From Phycobacter sedimenti (lineage in GTDB: Bacteria; Pseudomonadota; Alphaproteobacteria; Rhodobacterales; Rhodobacteraceae), in assembly GCF_038148855.1 (NCBI RefSeq), contig NZ_JBBVGR010000006.1:273451-337450 (forward strand): a DNA stretch of 64,000 nucleotides, in the 5' to 3' direction. Below, in pieces: positions 16,163-24,420 of this stretch. Numbering within the stretch: the stretch's first letter is position 1; each line of letters begins with the position of its first letter. A program made the translations under genes and the position numbers. The notes beneath the pieces were generated by a model that saw only the letters and a program-made list of their open reading frames with translations, did no database searches and was not told where the DNA came from.

Positions 16163-17892
16163 CGCACACCTCCGGGGGTTTTCGCCTTCTGGATTGTCTG
16201 GTGGTTTGCAACCATGTCCTTGAGCACTTTTTCCTTGGGACCAAAGGCGGTCTGCACGCCCTGATCGATCACCAGAAGCGTATCGCATTCCTGGATGGCC
16301 GCAGGCCGGTGCGCCATGATCAGCACCGATTTCTCCTCGGCCTTGAGTTGCCTGATCGCGTTGTTGAGGGCAACCGAACCATCGTTGTCGAGGTTGGAAT
16401 TGGGCTCGTCCAGAATCACGATCACCGGATCGTCATAAAGCGCGCGCGCCAGCGCGATGCGCTGCATCTGCCCGCCCGAAAGCCGCCCGCCCCCCGCAGA
16501 GACCTGGGTGTCATAGCCTTCGGGGAGCTTGACGATCATGTCATGCGCGGCCGCTCTCTTGGCTGCGGCCACGACCTTTTCCGCATCGGGCTCTGCGCTC
16601 AGGCGCGCGATATTCTGCGCGATCGTGCCGTCAAACAGCTGGACACGCTGCGGCAGGTATCCGATGTGACGACCCAGAACGTCAGGCGCATATTGGTCGA
16701 TGGAGGCGCCGTCCAGCCGCACGGTACCGGCGGCCGGTCGCCAGGCGCCGGTCAGCGCCTTGGCCAGCGTGGATTTGCCCGACCCGGACGGACCGATCAC
16801 GCCGATGGCCTGCCCCGGCTGCACCCGGAATGTCACGTTGCGCAGAAGAGGTCTGTTTTCTCCGGGAGCGACCACGGCCAGACCCTGCACCTCCAGCAAG
16901 GCCTTGGGTTGCGGCAGGGCCGTACGCTCCTGCTCGGGCGGGACCTTGGCCAGCAGTTCTCCGAGGTTGTCCCACCCCTTCATGGCGCGCTGGACCATGG
17001 GCCACTGCCCCAGACCCAGTTCGATCGGCGCCAGGGCACGCCCCATCAGGATGGAGCCTGCGATCATGGCTCCCGGAGTCATCTCTCCCTGCAGCACAAG
17101 GTAGGCCCCGAGCCCGAGCATGGCGGATTGCAGGAACAGGCGCAGAGTCTTGGTCAATGTGGTGAACCCGCCACCGGTATCATTGGCGGCGATGCTGTCC
17201 CTGAGGGCGGCGGTGCGGGCCGTCAACCAGCGCTGGAACGCCGCCTGACGCATGCCCATGGCCTGGATCATCTCGGCTTCGGTGCGGATTTCTTCGGACA
17301 GGAGGCTCGCCTTGTGACCCGATACATTGGCATTTTGCTGTGGCGTGCGGCTGAACAGCTGGTTGAGCAGCGCAATTCCGATCAGAACCGTACCACCCGC
17401 CAGCGCCAACAGCCCCAGCCAGGGATGGAACAAAGCAATGCCCGCCAGGAAAATCGGGGTCCATGGCAGATCAAAGGCCGCCCCCAGAACCGGAGAGGAA
17501 ATAAACCGCTGAACCGACTCCAGATCGCTCAGCCCTGTCTGTGCCACCGGATCGCGCGCCACGGCCGAGCGCCGAATCATGGCGTCAAAGACCCGCTGAT
17601 CCAGAGCCGCCTGGAAACGGGCCCCCGCCCGTGCCAGCAACCGGCCGCGGGCATAGTCCAGCAGTCCCATCATGCCGTAGAGGAAGACCACCAGCAGCGA
17701 CAGGGCAACCAGGGTTGCCTCGGAGCGGCTTCCCAGCACCCGGTCGTAAACCTGCATCATGTAGAGAGGGCCAGTCAGCATCAACATGTTCACGAAGAAG
17801 CTGAAGACGCCCGTGAACCAGTACAGCCCCCGACTGCGGCGGCGCACGGCGCGCAGCTCATCAGGTCCAGGTTTAATCTGTTTTTCTGTCAT
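16159..17892 (-). CDS. Type I secretion ABC transporter, permease-ATPase fusion (PrsD family)
   Basis: A 577-residue half-transporter with an N-terminal membrane domain (segments beginning near residue 26, LYWFTGVFSFFVNMLML) and a C-terminal ATPase. The ATPase shows Walker A GPSGSGKST, the signature LSGGQMQRIALARAL, Walker B VIVILDEPNSNLD and the H-loop His in IMAHRP. It powers one-step export of a protein through the HlyD partner encoded directly downstream. There is no N-terminal C39 peptidase domain, so it belongs to the PrtD/PrsD group that moves proteins with uncleaved C-terminal signals. ATG 17892 was preferred over a TTG at 17904. Confidence 0.93.
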   Translation of the reverse strand: MTEKQIKPGPDELRAVRRRSRGLYWFTGVFSFFVNMLMLTGPLYMMQVYDRVLGSRSEATLVALSLLVVFLYGMMGLLDYARGRLLARAGARFQAALDQRVFDAMIRRSAVARDPVAQTGLSDLESVQRFISSPVLGAAFDLPWTPIFLAGIALFHPWLGLLALAGGTVLIGIALLNQLFSRTPQQNANVSGHKASLLSEEIRTEAEMIQAMGMRQAAFQRWLTARTAALRDSIAANDTGGGFTTLTKTLRLFLQSAMLGLGAYLVLQGEMTPGAMIAGSILMGRALAPIELGLGQWPMVQRAMKGWDNLGELLAKVPPEQERTALPQPKALLEVQGLAVVAPGENRPLLRNVTFRVQPGQAIGVIGPSGSGKSTLAKALTGAWRPAAGTVRLDGASIDQYAPDVLGRHIGYLPQRVQLFDGTIAQNIARLSAEPDAEKVVAAAKRAAAHDMIVKLPEGYDTQVSAGGGRLSGGQMQRIALARALYDDPVIVILDEPNSNLDNDGSVALNNAIRQLKAEEKSVLIMAHRPAAIQECDTLLVIDQGVQTAFGPKEKVLKDMVANHQTIQKAKTPGGVR

Positions 17893-18080
17893 GGAGGGAT
17901 CCAATACCTGTTCAAGCTGCCCAGTTCATATTAAAGCAGGACGCAGGGCTGTGCATCGCAAACATGTTCCAATTCTGCCACAGTCTTTCATTCAAAGCCT
18001 TTGATGGGTGGGATAACAAGATTTTCCCAATATCTCCCCAAGGTGTGCGCCAAATCTGGACCAAGGAAAACCCGGAACTG

Positions 18081-18845
18081 ATGTCTTTTTTTTCGCGATC
18101 CTATTTTGTTGTTTTTGCCCTGGTGATTTCGGGTTTTCTGACGACCGGCTGCGCCACGCAAGACCCCGCGGCAAAGGCGGCGGGCGAGATTTTTGACCCC
18201 TATGAGAACACGAACCGCGCCATCCACAGCTTCAACCGGGGTGTGGACCGGCTGGCGTTTCGTCCTGCCTCCAAAGGCTACGTGGCCATCGTGCCAGAAC
18301 CGATGGTGACCAGTTTCTCGCATTTCGCCGAAAACCTGTCGATGCCCGGCCAGGCCATCAATGCCCTGCTGCAGGGCAACCTCAAGGAATCCGGCATCGC
18401 GCTGGCGCGCTTTGCGATCAACACAGTCGTGGGTGTCGGCGGCCTGTCCGATCCGGCGAGCGCCCTTCACATTCCGCCCGTCGACACCAATTTCGGCGAG
18501 ACCCTGCATGTTTGGGGCTTTGGCGAGGGTGCCTATGTGGAACTGCCGGTCTATGGTCCCTCCACAACCCGGGATGCCGTCGGCGTAATTGCCGATTTCT
18601 TCACCAATCCGATTACCTTTGCCCGGCAGAATCCAGCCGACAACATCGGTGTCTACGCAGAGATCGTGCGTCGCCTTGGTGATCGTGGCAGATATTCCGA
18701 TACAATCGACTCCATTCTCTATGACAGCGCCGACAGCTATGCCCAGGCGCGTCTGATCTACCTGCAAAACCGCCGCTTTGAGTTGGGACAAAGCGCGGAA
18801 ATCACGGAAATTGATCCGTTCGAACTGGATACTGAAGGGTTTTGA
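18081..18845 (+). CDS. mlaA: MlaA/VacJ family outer-membrane lipoprotein
   Basis: A 254-residue lipoprotein. The signal peptide ends in the lipobox LTTGC, so Cys24 should be lipidated. The body carries family hallmarks: DPYENTNRAIHSFNRGVD, INALLQGN, RFAINTVVGVGGLSDPAS, ETLHVWGFGEGAYVELPVYGPST and RDAVG. MlaA removes mislocalised phospholipids from the outer leaflet of the outer membrane. The long in-frame extension upstream to 17964 has no signal sequence in the right place and is rejected. The gene is followed after 2 bases by mlaC; the MlaFED inner-membrane transporter genes are not in the window. Confidence 0.93.
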   Translation: MSFFSRSYFVVFALVISGFLTTGCATQDPAAKAAGEIFDPYENTNRAIHSFNRGVDRLAFRPASKGYVAIVPEPMVTSFSHFAENLSMPGQAINALLQGNLKESGIALARFAINTVVGVGGLSDPASALHIPPVDTNFGETLHVWGFGEGAYVELPVYGPSTTRDAVGVIADFFTNPITFARQNPADNIGVYAEIVRRLGDRGRYSDTIDSILYDSADSYAQARLIYLQNRRFELGQSAEITEIDPFELDTEGF

Positions 18846-18847
18846 AG

Positions 18848-19435
18848 ATGAAACGTCGCATGTTTCTTGCCGCCGCAGGAGCCGCAACACTGACAGCTCC
18901 TGCCGCATTGTCTGCCCTGGATGAGGGCTCGGCCAGCCGCCTGATCAACGCCCTTGTGACCGACATCAACAAGGTGATCGACTCGGGCAAATCGGAAAAC
19001 GCAATGTACCGCGAGTTCGAGCGCATCTTCGGGCGCTACAGCGACACCTCCTACATCGCGGCCTATGCAATGGGCGTGGATGGCCGCCGCGCAAGCACCT
19101 CTCAAAAAAAGGCCTTCTCCGAAGCGTTCCAGACATACATCTCGCGCAAGTATGGCCAGCGGTTCCGCGAATTCATTGGCGGACGGCTTGAGGTGACTGG
19201 CGTCAAGCGCGTCAAGAAATGGTACGAGGTCTCGACCATTGCCTACCTGCAGGGCCAGTCGCCCTTCGAGGTGACCTTCCTTGTGTCGGACCGCTCCGGC
19301 AAGGATCTGTTCTTCAACATGTACATTGAAGGCGTGAACCTGCTGCTGACCGAGCGGACCGAGATCGGCGCGATCCTCGATCGCAACAAGGGCGATATCG
19401 ACAAGATGATCTCGGAGCTGAAGCGGCTGAGCTGA
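18848..19435 (+). CDS. mlaC: MlaC/Ttg2D family periplasmic phospholipid-binding protein
   Basis: A 195-residue exported protein with a signal peptide carrying an RR pair (MKRRMFLAAAGAATL, cleavage near residue 20). It matches the MlaC family, which ferries phospholipids across the periplasm between MlaA and the inner-membrane Mla complex. Recognisable stretches are FGRYSDTSYIAAYAMG, FSEAFQTYISRKYGQRF and FNMYIEGVNLLLTERTEIG. The ATG is 2 bases after the mlaA stop, so the pair is certainly co-transcribed and probably translationally coupled. A TTG 6 bases earlier is a less likely start. Confidence 0.9.
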   Translation: MKRRMFLAAAGAATLTAPAALSALDEGSASRLINALVTDINKVIDSGKSENAMYREFERIFGRYSDTSYIAAYAMGVDGRRASTSQKKAFSEAFQTYISRKYGQRFREFIGGRLEVTGVKRVKKWYEVSTIAYLQGQSPFEVTFLVSDRSGKDLFFNMYIEGVNLLLTERTEIGAILDRNKGDIDKMISELKRLS

Positions 19436-19481
19436 TACACCGCAAACGGCGCTTCGCCACGGCGCTTCCTCCATGGGCCGG

Positions 19482-19556
19482 GGCGCTCCCGCCCGCACAT
19501 CGACATTGAAAATGCCTCTGTCCCGTTGGGCCTGGCGCCGCGCGATGCGCGGCGCG
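19482..19556 (+). repeat. Dispersed intergenic module 'u', copy 1
   Basis: A ~75-base unit with the order GCTCCCGCCC, a small hairpin (here CATT-GAA-AATG), GTTGGGC, and a GC hairpin of the form GGCGCCGC-x-GCGGCGC. Aligned by eye to copies at 24004-24075 (+), 33016-33089 (-) and 19601-19675 (-). It lies just after mlaC. Confidence 0.6.
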
Positions 19557-19631
19557 ATACGGCCTGCGGCGGGCGACATCCTGCAAGGCGAAGAGATGAA
19601 GCGCCGCGCATCGCGCGGCGCCAGGCCCAAC
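19525..19631. repeat. Perfect 31-bp inverted repeat formed by two head-to-head 'u' modules
   Basis: Bases 19525-19555 are the exact reverse complement of 19601-19631, with a 45-base spacer. Each arm also contains its own GC palindrome of the form CGCCGCGC-GAT-GCGCGGCG. The arms are the GC ends of 'u' module copies 1 and 2 in opposite orientation. It may act as a bidirectional transcription barrier between mlaC and the convergent penicillin-binding protein gene; that role is inferred. Confidence 0.85.
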
Positions 19632-19675
19632 CGCATCAGGGGTCCGTCAGGACACCCGAGGTGGGCGGGAGAGCC
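19601..19675 (-). repeat. Dispersed intergenic module 'u', copy 2 (inverted)
   Basis: Read on the minus strand it gives GCTCTCCCGCCC, then a small hairpin of different sequence (GTCC-TGAC-GGAC) at the place where copy 1 has CATT-GAA-AATG, then GGTTGGGC and the GC hairpin. The stem position is kept while its sequence changes, which supports a folded unit. Confidence 0.55.
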
Positions 19676-19696
19676 TCGTTCCCGCTCTGCCCCGGT

Positions 19697-21904
19697 TCAG
19701 TTTCCGAAGATGTCCCGCAGAATGCCATCAACGGCCCGGCCCAGTTCCTGACCCAGCCGGGGCCGGTTGCGCTCTCCTGGGGCGGGCTCCTGGGGCAGTG
19801 CCACCGGTGCCGGTTCCTGCATCGGCAAGGGCTTCGGCTCCAGCCCCTCATGTACCCGGACCATGGCCTCGTGCCAGATCTCGGCCGGCAGACCGCCACC
19901 CGTCACGCCCGTCAGCGGCGTGTTGTCGTCATAGCCCATCCAGACACCCGCCACGTAATCGGCGGTGAAGCCGATGAACCAGGCATCGCGCGCCGCCTGG
20001 GTGGTACCGGATTTGCCGGCTGCCTGCCATCCGGGGATCTGCGCGCGCTGACCGGTGCCTTCCGAGATCACCTTTTCCATCATCCAGACGAGCTGCCGGG
20101 CTGCCTCGGGGCGGATCACCCGCTCTCCCATGCCGCCACTTGAGCCCAGCAACGGCTCCGTATCCTCCACCAGGCTGAGCGAGGTCAGCCCGTATGGCGT
20201 CACCGAGGAGCCGCCGTTCAGGATCCCTGCATAGGCGCCGGTCATCTCCAGAAGCGTGCTTTCCGATGCGCCCAGCGCCAGCGCCGGACCTTCGGCCATC
20301 TCGTTGTCGATGCCGAAATCACCGGCCACCCGGCGCACCAGATCGCGGCCAACGGCCTCGGAAATCTTGACCGCCGGCACGTTGAGCGAGTCCCGCAAGG
20401 CCTGCGTCAGGGTGATCTCGCCATAGTATTTACGCGTGTAGTTCTGCGGGCACCATTCACCCGAACCGGGGATATTCAGGCAATAGGGCGCATCCAGAAC
20501 CCGATCGAGCGGCGAATATCCCAGCTCCAGCGCGGTGGCATAGACAAAGGGCTTGAAGGCCGAACCGGTCTGCCGCTTGGCCTGCGTCGCCCGGTTGAAG
20601 ACGCCGGACACCCGCGTCTTGCGCCCGCCCACCATGGCGCGAACCGCGCCATCGGCGCTCATCACCACGATGGCGGCCTGCGCTTTCGACCCTTCGCGCA
20701 CCTTGGTTGCAAAGACGTGCTTCATCGCTTCCTCGACCGCTGTCTGAAGGCGCTGATCAAGGGTCGTGCGGATCACAACGTCCTCGGTGGTCTGATCGCC
20801 AAGGAAGTTGGGGACGGTGTCCATGACCCAATCGGCAAAATAGCCGCCTGCCCGGGCCTCGGCGGCCTCGCTCAGCTCGGCCGGATGGCTCTGGGCATAG
20901 CGGGTTTCCTCTGCCGAGAGGTACCCCTGCTCGTTCATCAAGCGCAGCACCGTGGCCGCGCGATCCTGCGAGCGTTTGAGGTTGTTGGTGGGCGCCAGCG
21001 AGGTCGGCGCGGTCAGCAGCCCCGCAATCATGGCGCCCTCGGCAGCGCTCAGCTGGTTTGCGGATTTGCCGAAATAGCGCTGCGCGGCGGCCTCTGCCCC
21101 GTAGGCGCCTCCGCCCATGTAGGCGCGGTTCATGTAGATCGAGAGGATCTCGTCCTTGGTGTACTTGGCCTCCATCGCCATGGCGTAGACCGCCTCGGTC
21201 GCCTTGCGCCACAAGGAGCCCTGACGGCAGTCGGCCTCATAGGCACGCTCGCTCTCCCAGACCTCGGGATCATAGACCTGACCAAGGCACAGGAGCTTTG
21301 CCGTCTGCTGGGTGATGGTCGAGCCACCGTGGCCGGAAAGCGGACCGCGCCCCTCGCTGAGGTTGATCCGCACCGCACTGGCGATACCGCGCGGCGAGAC
21401 ACCAAAATGACGGTAGAACCGTTTGTCCTCGGTGGCGACCACCGCATTCTTGAGATGTTTGGAGACGGTTTCCGTGGTGACAACCCCGCCGAACTGATCG
21501 CCACGCCAGGCAAAGACCTCTCCCCTGGCATCCAGGAGCGTGACCGACCCGCGTGCGCGCCCGTCGAGCAGGGCCGAGACCTCGGGCAGCTTCACATACT
21601 GATAGCCCACCGCCAGCGCGACCAAGGCGCAACAGATCAGACCCACCCGCCAGGTGAACCCCCAGACCAGACGGAAGAGCCATCGGAACGGGGTGAGCAG
21701 GGTCCCGACAAGACCGCGTTTGCGCCGCACGGCCTGACGCGGGACAGGGCGGTTCCTGGATTTGCGGGAGAACAGGCGGCCGAGCAGGCCCGGTGTCTTC
21801 CGCTTGGGCGCAGATCCGCGCGTGGGTTTGGCCGTCTTGCGGGATCCCCCCTTGGGATAGCGCTTGTCCGCCACCAGTGGCCTGCGCCCTGATCCTTGTG
21901 CCAT
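19697..21904 (-). CDS. Class A penicillin-binding protein (PBP1 family, bifunctional)
   Basis: A 735-residue inner-membrane peptidoglycan synthase. A basic N-terminal tail (rich in RKRxPG) precedes one membrane helix (about 92-112, VGLICCALVALAVGY). The glycosyltransferase domain (GT51) shows EDKRFYRHFGV with the catalytic Glu and GGSTITQQTAK. The transpeptidase domain has the active-site SxxK in GSAFKPF, SLN in RDSLN, and KSGT near the C-terminus. It polymerises lipid II glycan and cross-links the peptides. ATG 21904 has an AGGA 7 bases upstream; upstream in-frame ATG/GTG codons lack one. It is convergent with mlaC. Confidence 0.93.
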   Translation of the reverse strand: MAQGSGRRPLVADKRYPKGGSRKTAKPTRGSAPKRKTPGLLGRLFSRKSRNRPVPRQAVRRKRGLVGTLLTPFRWLFRLVWGFTWRVGLICCALVALAVGYQYVKLPEVSALLDGRARGSVTLLDARGEVFAWRGDQFGGVVTTETVSKHLKNAVVATEDKRFYRHFGVSPRGIASAVRINLSEGRGPLSGHGGSTITQQTAKLLCLGQVYDPEVWESERAYEADCRQGSLWRKATEAVYAMAMEAKYTKDEILSIYMNRAYMGGGAYGAEAAAQRYFGKSANQLSAAEGAMIAGLLTAPTSLAPTNNLKRSQDRAATVLRLMNEQGYLSAEETRYAQSHPAELSEAAEARAGGYFADWVMDTVPNFLGDQTTEDVVIRTTLDQRLQTAVEEAMKHVFATKVREGSKAQAAIVVMSADGAVRAMVGGRKTRVSGVFNRATQAKRQTGSAFKPFVYATALELGYSPLDRVLDAPYCLNIPGSGEWCPQNYTRKYYGEITLTQALRDSLNVPAVKISEAVGRDLVRRVAGDFGIDNEMAEGPALALGASESTLLEMTGAYAGILNGGSSVTPYGLTSLSLVEDTEPLLGSSGGMGERVIRPEAARQLVWMMEKVISEGTGQRAQIPGWQAAGKSGTTQAARDAWFIGFTADYVAGVWMGYDDNTPLTGVTGGGLPAEIWHEAMVRVHEGLEPKPLPMQEPAPVALPQEPAPGERNRPRLGQELGRAVDGILRDIFGN

Positions 21905-22100
21905 ATCCGTATCCTGCCCAGTATCTGCCCAGTGACGTGCCAGCGGCATGCCCGGCGCCATGACGAAAGTTCGGTGAATGCTTTGTCGCGCTGCTGCCCG
22001 GTTTGCCCGTTTTCGGAACAATAAACTCATCCACCTGCTTTGTAGAGGGGCAGTTTTGCAGCAAACTCCCTCCTCACATCGCCCAAAAATGGGGCATTGA

Positions 22101-22114
22101 TGCTTTTTTAAGCA
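22101..22114. promoter_or_regulatory. AT-rich palindrome upstream of glnK
   Basis: TGCTT-TTTT-AAGCA lies about 128 bases before the glnK start in the glnK/PBP divergent region. Position and symmetry suit an upstream activator site (NtrC would be the obvious candidate for glnK-amtB), but the sequence does not clearly match the NtrC consensus. Confidence 0.3.
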
Positions 22115-22241
22115 AAATATTTAGGCCGACACACCGTCAGACCCTGCCAAACCGGCCCCCTCCTGTTCCCCCGACTCGGGGTGGCCGCTTTTCTGCGGAT
22201 GCGAATGGAGCGGACAGTACCGTCCAGAAAAGGGTGTCGAG

Positions 22242-22580
22242 ATGAAAATGATCATTGCAGCCATCAAACCCTTCAAACTCGAGGAGGTCCGCGAGGCGCT
22301 GACCAAAATCGGTGTTTCGGGTCTGATGGTAACGGAAATCAAAGGCTTTGGAGCCCAGGCCGGTCACACGGAAATCTACCGTGGCGCCGAATACGAAGTG
22401 AACTTCGTACCCAAGGTCAAACTGGAAATCGTGGTGCCGGGCGAGCTGGCCGACCAGGTGGTGGACACCATCTCGTCCACCGCACGCACGGGCAAGATCG
22501 GCGATGGGAAGATCTTTGTCCTGGATGTGGCACAGGCCGTGCGGGTGCGCACCGGCGAAACCAACCTCGAGGCGCTCTAA
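22242..22580 (+). CDS. glnK: Nitrogen regulatory protein P-II (GlnK type)
   Basis: A 112-residue P-II protein, the normal length. The T-loop reads GHTEIYRGAEYEVNF with the uridylylation site Tyr51, and the C-terminal signature TGKIGDGKIFV is present. P-II trimers sense 2-oxoglutarate, ATP/ADP and, through uridylylation, glutamine; GlnK blocks the ammonium channel AmtB when nitrogen is plentiful. The gene is 25 bases upstream of amtB, the classical pairing, which is why glnK is preferred over glnB. Confidence 0.95.
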   Translation: MKMIIAAIKPFKLEEVREALTKIGVSGLMVTEIKGFGAQAGHTEIYRGAEYEVNFVPKVKLEIVVPGELADQVVDTISSTARTGKIGDGKIFVLDVAQAVRVRTGETNLEAL

Positions 22581-22605
22581 GCGCGCGATTTGGAGGAAAT
22601 TACAG

Positions 22606-23916
22606 ATGCGTAAACTGAAACTTTCACTTGCCACCCTCGGGTTTGCCGCCCTTCCGGGTCTGGCACTGGCCCAGGATGCGGCCGCGCCGGGTTTTGACGA
22701 AATCGGCCCCTATATCATGACAACCCTGCTGTTCTGCATGGCAGGCTTCCTGGTGTTCTTCATGGCTGCGGGCTTTGCGATGCTCGAAGGCGGTCTGGTG
22801 CGTTCCAAGAACGTCACCATGCAGATGACCAAGAACATCGCGCTCTACTCGATCGCCGCCATCATGTACTGGCTGGTCGGCTTCAACACCATGTATCCGG
22901 GCGATTTCAACGGCTTCTTCTCGCTCGGCGGTCAGACCGTTCTGGATGCGGTTGGCGTATCAGCAGCGGATGCCGCGCTGGATTATGCCTCGGTCGGTTC
23001 CGACTTCTTCTTCCAGCTGGTGTTTGTGGCAGCAACAGCGTCGATCGTGTCCGGCGCGCTGGCCGAACGGATCAAGCTGTGGCCCTTCCTGGTCTTCGTG
23101 GTCGTGCTGACTGGCCTGATGTACCCGATCTCCGGTTCCTGGAAATGGGGCGGCGGCTGGCTTGATGCCATGGGCTTCTCCGACTTTGCCGGCTCGACCG
23201 TTGTGCACTCCGTGGGTGGCTGGGCTGCTCTGGCCGGTGCGATCGTCCTCGGCCCGCGTCTGGGCAAGTACAAGGATGGCCGCGTCAACCCGATGCCCGG
23301 TTCCAACCTGGCCCTGGCAACGCTCGGCACATTCATCCTGTGGCTCGGCTGGTTCGGCTTCAACGGCGGATCGCAGCTGGCGATGGGCACCGTGGGTGAT
23401 GTTTCCGACGTGTCGCGCATCTTTGCCAACACCAACATGGCCGCTGCGGCCGGTGCTGTGACCGCGCTGATCCTGACGCAGGTGATGTACAAGAAGGTCG
23501 ACCTGACCATGGTTCTGAACGGCGCTCTGGCCGGTCTCGTGTCGATCACGGCTGAACCTCTGGCGCCCACGCTGTTTGGCGCGCTCTGGATCGGTGCCGT
23601 CGGTGGTGTGATCGTGGTCTTCGCGGTTCCGATGCTGGACAAGTTCAAGATCGACGATGTGGTCGGCGCTATCCCGGTTCACCTGCTGGCAGGCATCTGG
23701 GGCACCATCGCAGTGATCTTCTACGGTGACGCCAGCCTCGTGACACAGCTGACCGGCATCATCGCCTACGGTGTGTTCACATTCGTGGCCTCGCTGATCG
23801 TGTGGCTCATCCTCAAGGCCACCATGGGCATCCGCGTCTCCGAAGAGGACGAGATCACCGGTCTCGACATGTCGGAACTGGGCATGGAAGCCTATCCGGA
23901 GTTCAAGGCAGGCTAA
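22606..23916 (+). CDS. amtB: Ammonium transporter
   Basis: A 436-residue Amt protein with an N-terminal signal peptide (residues 1-22, ending LALAQ) and 11 predicted membrane segments. The twin-His pore is visible as VVHSVGGWAAL and IPVHLLAGIWGT. It conducts ammonium/ammonia into the cell and is gated by the GlnK encoded upstream. ATG 22606 has GGAGGA 8 bases upstream; the longer open frame reaching back into glnK is rejected. A strong Rho-independent terminator follows at 23941-23971. Confidence 0.96.
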   Translation: MRKLKLSLATLGFAALPGLALAQDAAAPGFDEIGPYIMTTLLFCMAGFLVFFMAAGFAMLEGGLVRSKNVTMQMTKNIALYSIAAIMYWLVGFNTMYPGDFNGFFSLGGQTVLDAVGVSAADAALDYASVGSDFFFQLVFVAATASIVSGALAERIKLWPFLVFVVVLTGLMYPISGSWKWGGGWLDAMGFSDFAGSTVVHSVGGWAALAGAIVLGPRLGKYKDGRVNPMPGSNLALATLGTFILWLGWFGFNGGSQLAMGTVGDVSDVSRIFANTNMAAAAGAVTALILTQVMYKKVDLTMVLNGALAGLVSITAEPLAPTLFGALWIGAVGGVIVVFAVPMLDKFKIDDVVGAIPVHLLAGIWGTIAVIFYGDASLVTQLTGIIAYGVFTFVASLIVWLILKATMGIRVSEEDEITGLDMSELGMEAYPEFKAG

Positions 23917-23940
23917 ATCCGGCCTCATGGAAAACCAAGG

Positions 23941-23971
23941 AACGCGGCTCCCTCGGGGCCGCGTTTTTCTT
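23941..23971 (+). terminator. Rho-independent terminator after amtB
   Basis: An 8-bp stem AACGCGGC/GCCGCGTT with a 9-base loop is followed by a T run at 24 bases past the amtB stop. Confidence 0.85.
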
Positions 23972-24003
23972 TGCCAGCCCCATTGCCCTCAAACGAACAG
24001 GCA

Positions 24004-24075
24004 GTGCTCCCGCCCACGTCGACACAGTCAAAGACTGCGCCTTCGCGGTTGGGCCCCGCGCCGCTGCCGCGGCGC
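24004..24075 (+). repeat. Dispersed intergenic module 'u', copy 3
   Basis: GTGCTCCCGCCC, then the small hairpin CAGTC-AAA-GACTG, then GGTTGGGC and a GC hairpin CGCCGC-TGC-CGCGGCGC. The middle stem differs in sequence from copies 1, 2 and 4 but remains complementary. Confidence 0.6.
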
Positions 24076-24108
24076 CTGTCGCCCTTGCACCCTGCGGAAC
24101 GCACTTTG

Positions 24109-24270
24109 ACCGAACAACGGGTCAAGGGCCGCACCAGCGGCCCCGCGCAAAGCGCGGGGTTCCCTTGAGGCGTTGTTCGGTGATTTCCAAAATGGATCAG
24201 GCGCGTCAAGGGCAGACCTGCCCCTTGACCGCTTCTCGGCAGTACCCTCTTGCGCCGCGTCAGCGGCGCC
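24109..24270 (+). ncRNA. Structured intergenic element S, copy 1 (possible RNA)
   Basis: An 11-bp perfect outer stem (24109-24119 with 24171-24181) encloses a 7-bp stem TCAAGGG/CCCTTGA and two hairpins, GGCCGC-ACCA-GCGGCC and CCCCGCGC-AAA-GCGCGGGG. A fourth hairpin follows (GTCAAGGG/CCCTTGAC at 24205-24229 around the loop CAGACCTGC), then CGCTTCTCGGCA and a GC hairpin. A second copy at 32872-33034 keeps the fold with different outer-stem bases. Whether it is transcribed, and from which strand, is unknown. Confidence 0.5.
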
Positions 24271-24326
24271 GGGCCCAAGGCCGCCAAGGGGTCTTGCCAA
24301 AGGCAAGGCACCTGCGGGCGCGGGAG
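24252..24326 (-). repeat. Dispersed 75-bp module 'L', copy 1 (inverted)
   Basis: On the minus strand this 75-base stretch matches 32777-32851 at 71 of 75 positions by hand alignment. It contains a CTTGCC-xxx-GGCAAG hairpin and ends in the GCGCCGC/GCGGCGC hairpin shared with element S. Confidence 0.8.
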
Positions 24327-24420
24327 TTCTCCCGTTTCCGGCTCTTCACGGCTCCCACGAACAAAGCGCGCCCCCGCAGGAGCGCGCTTTCCTCGTCTCA
24401 TCCAGACAGGATCAGACTGA

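Larger units (their letters stand above)
23972..24420. other. Gene-free composite repeat region between amtB and the aminotransferase gene
   Basis: About 450 bases with no credible gene. It holds, in order, 'u' module copy 3, the structured element S1 and the inverted 'L' module copy 1, all described separately. Confidence 0.7.

Noticed and set aside
14858..17892. An RTX toxin or other substrate gene for the type I secretion system
   Set aside because: No glycine-rich nonapeptide repeat protein is encoded within the neighbouring genes.
16150..17934. 594-codon plus-strand open frame
   Set aside because: Antisense of the type I secretion ABC gene, which shows Walker motifs on the minus strand.
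24004..24326. CRISPR array or tandem repeat
   Set aside because: The units are not tandem and have no regular spacers; they are different modules with internal hairpins.
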